Source of the DNA: Thermoguttaceae bacterium
GTDB taxonomy: Bacteria; Planctomycetota; Planctomycetia; Pirellulales; Thermoguttaceae
Reading direction: 5' to 3'
Length of the DNA: 11,725 nt
Assembly (NCBI GenBank): GCA_024653385.1
Contig: JANLFZ010000172.1
Location: forward strand, 1 to 11,725
Shown here: in pieces, positions 1-7,012 of the stretch
How positions within the stretch are numbered: position 1 is the stretch's first letter
Layout of the letters: every line of letters starts with the position of its first letter
The notes under the pieces: generated by a model
Seen by the model: only the letters and a program-made list of their open reading frames with translations
Told to the model about the DNA's origin: nothing
The model's database searches: none
Translations under genes and position numbers: made by a program

Positions 1-1950
1 GAACCGCGCCTCGCGGCCGCGCCGGGTGATGGCGGCCATCGGAACGCGGTCGTCGATCGAGCCGCCCACGCCGTCGCCGATCCGCACTTCGGTCCCTGGC
101 GCGGCATCCATCGTCAGGTACGTGGTGACGCCACGGCCGGCGAATTCAATCCGAACGGCCTTCTCGGTCGTGCCGGCCAGAACATGCTCGACGTATTCCT
201 GTCCCGGGTACTTCTCGCCGAGTCGGTCGTCCTTGGTCGCCGCGTCGCATCGCGCGCCCGTGCCGCGGTGGTGATAGAACCAGTCGAACCGCCGCGGGGT
301 CGACGATTTCAGCTCGTCGAACACCACCAGGGCGTCGGGCAGGAGCCACATCGCCCGGCGGTGCGCCACCCCGGGGTAGGCCTCGTCGCACCGCGCCACG
401 GCCACGGCGCTGCGGTCGTCGGCTTGGAAGAATTCCAGCTTGCCCGAGGCCGGCTTCTGCGAGGCGGCATCGACCAAGACCGCGTTGTGGCCGATGGTCG
501 CCTTGTACCAGTCGCGGTGGATGGGCAGCCGATAGGCCTGGCTTCGCGCGCGCCCGGGGTCGACGCCCAACTCCTCGCCGTACCCGAAGAACACGAACGA
601 CAACTTATCGAAATGCCCGTGGAAGCCGCCGTACGGGCCGAAGGTGATCACCGCGGCCAGCCCAGCCTCGCCGCGCGCGCGGAGCACGGTGTGCCCAGCG
701 CTAGGAAAGACTTTGCTCGACGGCTGCACCGTCCGCGGTCTCGCGCCGACCTTGCGCCCCAGCATCACTGAATCCCACGAAGCTCGCGCCGGAAGGTGGA
801 CCAGCATCGCCGGATCGCGATACGCATGGTACGCGAACTCGAGGTACGACGAGGCATGGCCGATGGTCGTACGGACGTCGTCGCCGAACCGTGGCAGCGA
901 CCCGTCGGGCATGGCGTATTCGACCGGCACGGTGAACATCTTGCGGAGGGACGGGTGGCTCCACAGGTCGATCCCCAGGCGTCGGGCCCCTTCGACAATG
1001 TGGACCATCGCCCGAAGCGTGTAGAAGTGGTAGCCCCAACTGTTCTCGTACCACATGCCGTCGTCCGAGACCGAGACGTCCATCTGGTACAGGAAGCCGT
1101 TTTGCGGCTGGGTGATGGCCTTGCGGGCCCAGGCGACGTCGCCGACCAGCGGGGCGGTCCAGAGCATTGCCGCATTGTGCCAGGTCTGCCAGTTGCTCTT
1201 GCCGGCCTTGTTCTTGTCGATGTTCTGGAGCATGGGCAGAAGCAGTCCGGAGCGGATCTTCTCGTGGTCGGCGGCCGAGAGGATCGGCGCGTCGTGGATC
1301 AGGTCGTAGGCCGGAGCGATCTCGCCGGCCAACGACGCCGACTCGTTGAGCGTTTGTTCGGCGAGGTGTCCGCCCGATCGGCCGGCCGCCTTGCCCGTGC
1401 GCCGGCTCGAATCGTGGTAGGGATATTCCTTGTACCGCTGCGCATAGCCCAAGAGGACTGCCTTGGCGTGCTCGGCGTAGCGGACCTCGCCGGTGATCGC
1501 GTAGGCCCAGGCCGCGGCCTCCATGCCTTGCAGGTTCTCGCCGTGCTTGCGCGCGAAGATCACATCGTCGTAAGGCTCTCCGGTGTAGACCGTCTTGCAC
1601 CGGGGGCAACGGTGGTGGGTGTCGTCGACGGTCCGCAGGGCGATCTGGCATTTGTCGCACTGGTACCACTGGTTGTGCTGGCCTCCGCGCGGAGGGAACT
1701 CGATCGGCCGCTTGGCGGCGCGATCGGCCCGGGCGACGACGGCGGCCACCACGTCGTGCTCCGGCCCCGACGCCCGATAGGCCGCCCGCAGCCGATCCAA
1801 CTCGACGGGCGTGCAGGCGATCACCGGATGCCTTTCCCCGGCCGGCAGGACGATCGGCGGGACCTGCCAAGGGACCGCCCCGAGCGCGCCAGAGACGAGC
1901 ACCAACGCCGCCAGGCACCCAAGAGCGCAAACGCCTGTTCTTCGAATCAT
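1..1950 (-). CDS. Secreted heparinase II/III-family (alginate-lyase-like) protein, 3' end cut by window edge
   Basis: Translating the minus strand from ATG 1950 gives 650 codons without a stop, running off the left edge. The start has a strong Shine-Dalgarno site (AGGAGG, 8 bases upstream). Residues 1-25 form a signal peptide (basic MIRR, then a hydrophobic core ending near GALGA), so the protein is exported. The N-terminal half resembles the helical alginate-lyase/heparinase toroid, with WHNAA at 257-261 and YENSWGYH at 301-308. A Cys4 motif (C98, C101, C115, C118) looks like a small zinc ribbon. The C-terminal half has the heparinase II/III signature: GGFHGHFDKLSF at 441-452 (H444, H446, D448), a G..LGVDPG segment near 470-476 and IGHNAVLVD at 486-494. 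The family includes uronic-acid polysaccharide lyases acting by beta-elimination. Substrate cannot be read from sequence and activity is inferred. A long reading frame in another phase covers 701-1930 but is a shadow. Confidence 0.88.
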   Translation of the reverse strand, partial: MIRRTGVCALGCLAALVLVSGALGAVPWQVPPIVLPAGERHPVIACTPVELDRLRAAYRASGPEHDVVAAVVARADRAAKRPIEFPPRGGQHNQWYQCDKCQIALRTVDDTHHRCPRCKTVYTGEPYDDVIFARKHGENLQGMEAAAWAYAITGEVRYAEHAKAVLLGYAQRYKEYPYHDSSRRTGKAAGRSGGHLAEQTLNESASLAGEIAPAYDLIHDAPILSAADHEKIRSGLLLPMLQNIDKNKAGKSNWQTWHNAAMLWTAPLVGDVAWARKAITQPQNGFLYQMDVSVSDDGMWYENSWGYHFYTLRAMVHIVEGARRLGIDLWSHPSLRKMFTVPVEYAMPDGSLPRFGDDVRTTIGHASSYLEFAYHAYRDPAMLVHLPARASWDSVMLGRKVGARPRTVQPSSKVFPSAGHTVLRARGEAGLAAVITFGPYGGFHGHFDKLSFVFFGYGEELGVDPGRARSQAYRLPIHRDWYKATIGHNAVLVDAASQKPASGKLEFFQADDRSAVAVARCDEAYPGVAHRRAMWLLPDALVVFDELKSSTPRRFDWFYHHRGTGARCDAATKDDRLGEKYPGQEYVEHVLAGTTEKAVRIEFAGRGVTTYLTMDAAPGTEVRIGDGVGGSIDDRVPMAAITRRGREARF

Positions 1951-1958
1951 CGCTGAAA

Positions 1959-1964
1959 CCTCCT
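1959..1964 (-). promoter_or_regulatory. Ribosome binding site of the heparinase-like gene
   Basis: AGGAGG on the minus strand, 8 bases before ATG 1950. It is a full consensus Shine-Dalgarno site and fixes the start. Confidence 0.8.
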
Positions 1965-2331
1965 CGCGGGTCATGGCCGCCGGCCCGGGCCGGACGAAAC
2001 CGCCAGCATTGTTACGCGGGACGATACCGAGAGCAACCGCCCCCGGAAAAGCGAACCTAGAGGTCACTCGACACCGCCAGAGACTATACTGGGGACATCG
2101 CGGCCGTCTGGTCAAGCGAGCAAGGTCAATGCCTGGCTCTTCGAACGGCGTCCGAGAGCGTACCTCTTGGTAGATACCGTGATACGGAGGCCCCAGGCAT
2201 ACACACGGCCAACGTGTTCAAGACCGTCCGAAGGCAGGCCATTGGTCTGCTCGGGGAGTTCCGGGTGGAGACCCGCGAGGTCTACGCGAAGGTGTTTCGA
2301 AGTCGGAGTTTGGCACACGGGAGGGTTCAAA

Positions 2332-2574
2332 ATGAGACTGACCCACGTTGTTGCGGTAGTGTTGAGCAAAGGCGTTCCGATCGAGGGCGGAAAACCGTTC
2401 CCCGGCTTCGCCTGGAGGACCACGCCGGATCTGAACATCAACGCCATCTGGCTCTACCGCTACATGTCGCAACCCGAGCAAGGCACGAGCAAGGTCTGGT
2501 GGGACCACCTGGTGGTCGCCAAGAAGTACATTGGACCACTGACGCCGGTAAGCAAGCGGGGCTCGCACAACTGA
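2332..2574 (+). CDS. Possible small protein (80 aa) or coding relic, unrecognised
   Basis: ATG 2332 follows a purine-rich GGGAGGG (2319-2325) with 6 bases between, a plausible ribosome binding site. The frame encodes 80 residues ending at a TGA. From about codon 23 to 68 nearly every codon ends in G or C, as in the real genes here, and the product is rich in Trp and Tyr with no signal peptide. This argues for true or recently true coding. I do not recognise the family. A second stretch with similar bias lies just upstream in another frame (about 2214-2310), so the pair may be the remains of one frameshifted gene rather than a working small protein. Against a real gene: the isolated position, small size and weak bias in the first codons. 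Confidence 0.3.
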   Translation: MRLTHVVAVVLSKGVPIEGGKPFPGFAWRTTPDLNINAIWLYRYMSQPEQGTSKVWWDHLVVAKKYIGPLTPVSKRGSHN

Positions 2575-2660
2575 AACGACCTGCGAAACCGATCCCTTCA
2601 TCGCGCCGCCTCGGTCAGACGACTCTCCAGTTTCCGGTGGACCAAGACAGCGCGGGCATC

Positions 2661-2690
2661 TTCCTTTCCGCCCCACCGATCGGTGATAAT
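2661..2690 (+). promoter_or_regulatory. Weak promoter candidate for thuA-like gene, overlapping a palindrome
   Basis: GATAAT (2685-2690) matches five of six bases of a -10 box. The matching -35 position holds TTCCTT (2661-2666, 18-base spacer), a poor match. The spacer contains the perfect palindrome CACCGATCGGTG (2674-2685), which touches the -10 box. If real, transcription would begin about 60 bases before the thuA ATG. This rests on pattern only. Confidence 0.25.
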
Positions 2691-2745
2691 GGCGAAACCG
2701 TCGCCGTGTTCGCCGCGGCGCGTCATTGGTTCGTCCCAAGCGTTC

Positions 2746-2750
2746 GGAGG
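2746..2750 (+). promoter_or_regulatory. Ribosome binding site of the thuA-like gene
   Basis: GGAGG, 9 bases before ATG 2760. It supports that start over in-frame upstream codons (the frame is open back to GTG 2214). Confidence 0.7.
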
Positions 2751-2759
2751 ACAATCCCC

Positions 2760-3704
2760 ATGAGAATGCCCATTCTGAAGCGTTCATCCGCCTGGATCGT
2801 GGTCGCCGTAGGATTGGCGTTTTCGGCCACGTCCATTCTCGTCGCGGCCGAGAAGCCCAAGGACAAACGCAAGGCCGCACAGGCCGAGCGCAAGCGGCCC
2901 GCGGCCGAGGCCATGCCCGAACTTTCGGCCGAGGCCGTTCAGAAGATCGAGGCCGCCTTGCCCGAGCGGGCCACGGCCAAACCCAAGAAGCCCCGCAAGG
3001 TATTGGTGTTCTGGCGCTGCGAAGGGTTCTTCCACGGCGGCGGGATCGCCGGCGGCACCAAGGCCATCGAGCTGTTGGGCAAGAAGACCGGGGCCTGGAC
3101 GACCGACGTCACGCGGGAATACGCCGACTTGTCGGCCGAGAACCTCGCCAAGTACGACGTGCTGGTGCTCAACAACACCACGCGGTTGAAGCTCCCCGAC
3201 GCGCAGAAGCAAGCCCTCCTCGACTTCGTGCAGGGCGGCAAGGGGCTCGTCGGCATCCACGCCGCCACCGACAACTTCTACGACTGGCCCGAGGGTGGCA
3301 AGCTGATGGGCGGAGTCTTCGCCGGGCACCCCTGGGGCGGCGGCGGCACCTGGGCCTTCAAGCTCGACGAGCCCGACCATGTGCTCCTGGCGGCCTTCGG
3401 CGGAAAGGGATTCAAACTCAAGGACGAGATTTACCAGTTCAAGGAAGCCTATTCGCGGGCGAACCAACGGGTGCTCGTGAGCCTCGATCTGTCGGACCCG
3501 GCCACCGGCAAGGTCAAGGGCGGCCGCGACGACAACGACTACGCCGTGGCGTGGATCAAGAACGTGGGCAAGGGGCGCCTGTTCTATTGCTCGCTGGGCC
3601 ACGACGCGAACGTGTTCCAGGACCCGGCGGTGGTACGGTTCTACCTCGACGGCCTCCAGTTCGCGGCCGGCGACCTGGAGGCCGACGCGACGCCCAAGAA
3701 GTAG
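2760..3704 (+). CDS. Secreted ThuA-like domain protein
   Basis: A 314-residue protein. Residues 1-30 form a signal peptide (basic MRMPILKR, hydrophobic core, cleavage likely after LVAA), followed by a Lys/Ala/Glu-rich linker to about residue 78. The rest (79-305) matches the ThuA-like fold, a class I glutamine-amidotransferase-like alpha/beta domain: VLVFWRCEGFFHGGG at 81-95, KYDVLVLNNTTR at 131-142, GLVGIHAATDNFYDW at 162-176 and GRLFYCSLGHD at 272-282. The family is named after ThuA of trehalose/disaccharide use in rhizobia and is abundant, often secreted, in planctomycetes near sugar oxidoreductases; its reaction is not settled. The frame is open far upstream, but the ribosome binding site and signal peptide fix ATG 2760. 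The sirtuin gene begins 7 bases after its stop, so the two are probably co-transcribed. A role in carbohydrate handling is inferred from family and the nearby heparinase-like and Gfo/Idh genes. Confidence 0.88.
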   Translation: MRMPILKRSSAWIVVAVGLAFSATSILVAAEKPKDKRKAAQAERKRPAAEAMPELSAEAVQKIEAALPERATAKPKKPRKVLVFWRCEGFFHGGGIAGGTKAIELLGKKTGAWTTDVTREYADLSAENLAKYDVLVLNNTTRLKLPDAQKQALLDFVQGGKGLVGIHAATDNFYDWPEGGKLMGGVFAGHPWGGGGTWAFKLDEPDHVLLAAFGGKGFKLKDEIYQFKEAYSRANQRVLVSLDLSDPATGKVKGGRDDNDYAVAWIKNVGKGRLFYCSLGHDANVFQDPAVVRFYLDGLQFAAGDLEADATPKK

Positions 3705-3711
3705 CCCAGCC

Positions 3712-4509
3712 ATGACGATCCCCGCGTTCTGCCGAGACGCCATCGACGACGTGGTGCGCTTGCTCCGCGACTGCCGGAGCCTGCTGTTCATCACGGGGGC
3801 GGGCGTCTCGGCCGATTCGGGGCTGCCGACCTATCGGGGGATCGGCGGGTTGTACGAGGAGCAGGCGACCGAGGATGGCGTGGCCATCGAAGACGCCCTC
3901 TCGGGCGACATGCTGCGAACGCGCCCCGAACTGACCTGGAAGTACCTCGTGCAGATCGGCCGGGCGACCCAGGGCAAGACGTTCAACCGCGCCCACGAGG
4001 TGATCGCCGAGATGGAGCGGCACTTCGAGCGCGTCTGGACGCTGACCCAGAACATCGACGGCTTCCACCGGCAGGCCGGGTCGCGGAACCTGATCGAGAT
4101 CCACGGCGACATGCACGAGTTGCTCTGCACGCGGTGCGCGTTTCGCGTGCATTTCGACGAGTTCCGCGAGCTGGCCATTCCCCCGCGCTGCCCCGAGTGC
4201 CTCGCGGTGCTGCGCCCCGACGTGGTGCTCTTCGGCGAGACGCTCCCCGAAGAGAAGCTTGCGCGGCTCTACGCCGAGCTGGACGTGGGGTTCGACATGG
4301 TCTTCTCGATCGGCACGACGAGCGTCTTTCCCTACATCATCCAGCCCGTGCTCTTGGCACGATACACCGGCCGGACGACGGTCGAGATCAATCCCGGCGA
4401 GAGCCGGGTGTCGCACCTGGTCGATATCCGCATTCCGCTTGGGGCGGCCGTGACCCTGGACGCGATCTGGACGCAATTCCTGGCGGGGGAAGGCGCGCCG
4501 GCGGTCTGA
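3712..4509 (+). CDS. cobB: Sirtuin (Sir2/CobB-family NAD-dependent protein deacylase)
   Basis: A 265-residue cytoplasmic protein, full length for a bacterial sirtuin. NAD-binding motifs: GAGVSADSGLPTYRG at 29-43, TQNIDGFH at 112-119 and GTTSVFP at 201-207. The catalytic base is H131 in IHGDMHE, and a structural zinc site is formed by C139, C142, C160 and C163. The family removes acyl groups from lysines using NAD and releases nicotinamide and O-acyl-ADP-ribose; acetyl-CoA synthetase is a classical bacterial target. The Tyr-x-x-Arg pair marking SIRT5/CobB-type desuccinylases is not evident in the expected region (WKYLVQIGR, 76-84), so deacetylation is the safer guess. There is no clear Shine-Dalgarno site before ATG 3712, and the ThuA gene stops 7 bases upstream, which suggests translational coupling. 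The gene converges on the oxidoreductase gene with 18 bases between stops. The symbol is by family resemblance. Confidence 0.92.
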   Translation: MTIPAFCRDAIDDVVRLLRDCRSLLFITGAGVSADSGLPTYRGIGGLYEEQATEDGVAIEDALSGDMLRTRPELTWKYLVQIGRATQGKTFNRAHEVIAEMERHFERVWTLTQNIDGFHRQAGSRNLIEIHGDMHELLCTRCAFRVHFDEFRELAIPPRCPECLAVLRPDVVLFGETLPEEKLARLYAELDVGFDMVFSIGTTSVFPYIIQPVLLARYTGRTTVEINPGESRVSHLVDIRIPLGAAVTLDAIWTQFLAGEGAPAV

Positions 4510-4527
4510 CCGCGTGCCGCGGCCGTG

Positions 4528-5892
4528 TCAGATTTCCGTCCACGCGCCCGGAATGGGCACGGGATAGCGTCCGTTGGCGTCGGCACGCACCGGGGCGGGG
4601 CTGTCGTTGTTCAAGGCCGCCACGTTCGGGCAGAAGCGGAAGTTCGAGGCCATGGCCTCGTCCCAGGTGATGATCTTGCCCGAGTGGACCGCGGCCCGCC
4701 CCATGATCGCCGCCAGGTTCGACAAGGCCGCGCGACGCGACTCGTTGTGCGGCCGGTCGTTGCGAATGGCGTCGAGCAGGACGTTCCATTCGGCCTGCCA
4801 GGGGTTGACCTTCTCGGGCGTGGGCTTCCAGACGATGTTGTCGGCGGCCACGCGCTGGTCCTTGTACATGTGCACCGTGGGCGCGTGGATATTCCCCGAG
4901 AACTGCCCGGCGCACTTCGTCCCGTGGACGAACGTCGAGAAATCGTTGTGGCAATTGGGCACGTTGCGGCCGTTGACCATGGCCTTGGTCCCGTCGGCAA
5001 AGGTGTACTCGATCGAGTAGCTATCGAGGTTCTGGCTGGCGTCGTTGCTGTCGGCGGTGCGCCCGCCCAGCCCGTGGGCCGACACCGGCCAGCCGTCCTT
5101 GATCCAGCAGCACTCGTCGATCTGGTGGATCATCAGCTCGATGAACAAGCCCGACGAGGCCCAGAGGAAGAAATACGGCCGGCGGATCTGCCAGAGCAAC
5201 TCGCTTTCGCCGCCCTTAAACGACCCCATCCGAGCGCCGGGATCCATGCGATAGGCGCGGATGAGCTGGATCTGGCCCATGGCGCCGTCGCGGATCCTCT
5301 GAATCATCTCTTGCCGCGCGCTGGAATGGCGGCACATGACCCCGCAGGCCACCTTGAGGTTCTTCTTCTGGGCCGCCTCGCCGATCTCGATAATCTGCTT
5401 CACCCCGGCGGGGTCGGGCGCGAAGGTCTTCTCCATGAACACATGGACGCCCTTCTCGACCGCGTAGGCGAAGTGCGTCGCGCGGAACGCGGCGTGCGTG
5501 GTCAAGAGGGCCACGTCGCCCGGCCGAAGGCAGTCGATCGCCTTGCGGTACGCGTCGAAGCCGACGAACTGGCGGTCCGGCGGTACATCGACCTGGTTGG
5601 GGAACTCCTTGCTCAGGTTCTTGTGCGAGCCGGCCAGGCGGTCCTTGAACACGTCGGCCATGGCGACGAGCTTGGCGGGAATGCCGGGGACCGACATCGC
5701 GTTGGCCGCCGCTCCGCTGCCGCGTCCCCCGCAGCCGATAAGCGCCAGGCGAATCGTGTTGTCCTCGGCGGCATGCACATGCGGAATCGAGACCCCGGCC
5801 AGGGCCGAGGCCGCGGCCAGCCTGCCGCTCCACTCGAGAAACTTCCGGCGTGACGGTCGGCGTGTGGAGGGCGATCGCGAGGTTCGCTTCAT
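4528..5892 (-). CDS. Tat-exported Gfo/Idh/MocA-family oxidoreductase
   Basis: A 454-residue protein from ATG 5892. A GGAG lies 9 bases upstream, and this start places a twin-arginine signal at the very N-terminus: SRRKFLEW at 14-21, a hydrophobic stretch, then cleavage near HAA (40-42). The frame is open upstream to ATG 5991, but that would bury the signal. The Rossmann domain begins IRLALIGCGGRGSG (47-60), a GxGxxG-type dinucleotide site. The family EKP motif appears as EKT (154-156). H256 and D259 in IELMIHQIDE fit the usual C-terminal His/Asp pair. Members oxidise or reduce sugars, inositols or related compounds with NAD(P), and Tat forms are numerous in planctomycetes. Tat export implies folding with cofactor before transport. 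The substrate is unknown. It follows pstB on the same strand after 148 bases, but a promoter candidate in the gap suggests separate transcription. Confidence 0.9.
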   Translation of the reverse strand: MKRTSRSPSTRRPSRRKFLEWSGRLAAASALAGVSIPHVHAAEDNTIRLALIGCGGRGSGAAANAMSVPGIPAKLVAMADVFKDRLAGSHKNLSKEFPNQVDVPPDRQFVGFDAYRKAIDCLRPGDVALLTTHAAFRATHFAYAVEKGVHVFMEKTFAPDPAGVKQIIEIGEAAQKKNLKVACGVMCRHSSARQEMIQRIRDGAMGQIQLIRAYRMDPGARMGSFKGGESELLWQIRRPYFFLWASSGLFIELMIHQIDECCWIKDGWPVSAHGLGGRTADSNDASQNLDSYSIEYTFADGTKAMVNGRNVPNCHNDFSTFVHGTKCAGQFSGNIHAPTVHMYKDQRVAADNIVWKPTPEKVNPWQAEWNVLLDAIRNDRPHNESRRAALSNLAAIMGRAAVHSGKIITWDEAMASNFRFCPNVAALNNDSPAPVRADANGRYPVPIPGAWTEI

Positions 5893-5958
5893 GGCTGCGT
5901 ACTCCAGAGTTCGGGTTGATGGTGTGAGGGTGCAAGCTGGCGGGCTAGCGATGGCGCC

Positions 5959-5987
5959 ATTCTGGGGCGTCGATCCATCCCTGTCAA
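5959..5987 (-). promoter_or_regulatory. Sigma70-type promoter candidate for the Gfo/Idh/MocA gene
   Basis: On the minus strand TTGACA (5982-5987) is a perfect -35 box, followed after 17 bases by CAGAAT (5959-5964), four of six for a -10 box. The predicted start near 5952 leaves a leader of about 60 bases before ATG 5892. The palindrome ATGGCGCCAT (5951-5960) sits on the expected start site and could be an operator. The promoter separates this gene from the pst operon upstream. Confidence 0.45.
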
Positions 5988-6038
5988 CCACCCGCGAGCG
6001 ATTGCCCCTCCCGTCGCGTGCCTCGCCGGCGTCCCGTC

Positions 6039-6881
6039 CTATCCGAACCGGCCCGTGATGTAGTCCTCGGTTTCCGGGCGGTGGGGCCGAGTGAAGATCT
6101 GTTTGGTGACCCCGAACTCGACCAGCACCCCCTCGTACAAGAACGCGGTGTAGTCCGAAACCCGGGCCGCCTGCTGCATGTTGTGGGTGACCATGATGAT
6201 CGTGTACTCGCCGCGCAACTCGCCGATCAGGTCTTCGATGCGCGTTGTGGAGCGGGGATCAAGGGCCGAGCATGGCTCGTCCATGAGGATGATCTCGGGC
6301 TCGACGGCGATGGCCCGGGCGATGCACACGCGCTGGTGTTGCCCGCCGGAGAGTTCCAAGGCCGAGTCGTGAAGCCGCTGGCAAACTTCGTCCCACAGCG
6401 CGGCCCGGCGGAGGCTGCGTTCGACCGCCGCATCGAGCGTGGCCCGGTCGCGGACCCCCGCAATCCGCAGTCCGTAGGCCACGTTCTCGTAGATCGACTT
6501 GGGAAACGGCGTGGGCCGCTGGAAGACCATGCCGACCCGGCGGCGAAGTTGAATGACGTCGATCGCCGGGTCGGTGATGTCCCGGCCGTCGAGCAGGATC
6601 TCGCCCGTGGTCCGCACGCCGTCGATCAGGTCGTTCATCCGGTTGAGGCAGCGGAGAAACGTCGATTTGCCGCATCCCGACGGGCCGATCAGCGCAGTGA
6701 CCTGCTTCCGGGGAAAGTCCATCGTGATGTCGCACAGGGCGCGGCTGTCGCCGTAGTATAGCGAGAGGTCCCGCACCTGAACGACCGGGTCGTCGATCGT
6801 GGCCTGCGGGCTCGGGTCGGCCGGCCCGGGGGCCGGCTCGGCACCTGTCGGAAAACCGGGTTGCGCGTCGGAAAAGTTCAT
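6039..6881 (-). CDS. pstB: PstB, phosphate ABC transporter ATP-binding protein
   Basis: A 280-residue cytoplasmic ATPase that powers phosphate import through PstC/PstA. All ABC motifs are present: Walker A GPSGCGKS at 66-73, Q-loop Q121, signature LSGGQ at 177-181, Walker B IILMDEP at 197-203, D-loop SALD at 205-208 and the switch H233. PstB-specific text includes LRCLNRMNDLIDG, VGMVFQRPTPFPKSIYENV and TEDYITGRFG at the C-terminus. The start is uncertain. ATG 6881 gives a normal length with a Pro-rich lead of about 30 residues but only a weak ribosome binding site. ATG 7016 in the same frame overlaps the pstA stop as ATGA and would give 325 residues with a basic, low-complexity extension. Because of the pstA frameshift the frame is also open upstream into pstA, producing an apparent PstA-PstB fusion that I regard as artificial. 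Confidence 0.95.
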   Translation of the reverse strand: MNFSDAQPGFPTGAEPAPGPADPSPQATIDDPVVQVRDLSLYYGDSRALCDITMDFPRKQVTALIGPSGCGKSTFLRCLNRMNDLIDGVRTTGEILLDGRDITDPAIDVIQLRRRVGMVFQRPTPFPKSIYENVAYGLRIAGVRDRATLDAAVERSLRRAALWDEVCQRLHDSALELSGGQHQRVCIARAIAVEPEIILMDEPCSALDPRSTTRIEDLIGELRGEYTIIMVTHNMQQAARVSDYTAFLYEGVLVEFGVTKQIFTRPHRPETEDYITGRFG

Positions 6882-7012
6882 CGGGGACTCGATAAGGTCG
6901 GTTGTCGTCGGAACCTGCTCGAGCTGCGACCGGGGGCGATTGCCCGGGGCGCGGCGCTTTGCCTCACGCGGGGACCCGGGTGCGTTCCGGTTCGACTTTG
7001 CGATGGCTCTTG

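Larger units (their letters stand above)
1951..2759. other. Intergenic region between divergent genes, with a coding-like relic
   Basis: About 0.8 kb separates the divergent heparinase-like and thuA genes and must hold both promoters. On the minus strand a TATAGT (2083-2088) could be a -10 box for the heparinase-like gene, but the nearest TTGACC (2110-2115) is 21 bases away, too far for a good sigma70 promoter. Two coding-like stretches lie on the plus strand in different frames: about 2214-2310 and 2332-2574. A minus-strand frame of 111 codons (2112-2447) is also open but shows mixed third-base use. No tRNA, strong terminator or inverted-repeat pair typical of an insertion sequence was seen. 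Confidence 0.6.

Noticed and set aside
701..1930. A 409-codon minus-strand frame inside the heparinase-like gene
   Set aside because: Its product is an Arg/Gly/Pro-rich string without domains, while the other frame on the same strand is open for 650 codons with a signal peptide, a consensus ribosome binding site and family motifs.
2083..2115. Sigma70 promoter for the heparinase-like gene (TTGACC and TATAGT)
   Set aside because: The boxes are 21 bases apart, outside the usual 16-18 range, so it is only noted within the intergenic entry.
2112..2447. A 111-codon minus-strand frame in the intergenic region
   Set aside because: Third-base use is mixed, no ribosome binding site was evident and the product is unrecognised; the opposite strand has better coding bias.
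2726..3715. Overlapping 329-codon plus-strand frame and 336-codon minus-strand frame over thuA
   Set aside because: Both lack domains and ribosome binding sites; the ThuA frame has signal peptide, family motifs and a good start.
4501..4513. Inverted repeat GCGGTCTGACCGC at the sirtuin stop, as a shared terminator for the convergent genes
   Set aside because: Only a 5-bp stem with a 3-base loop, overlapping the coding end, with no T run on either side.
4525..5853. A 442-codon plus-strand frame opposite the Gfo/Idh/MocA gene
   Set aside because: Shadow frame: low-complexity composition, no domains, and fully antisense to a gene with clear motifs.
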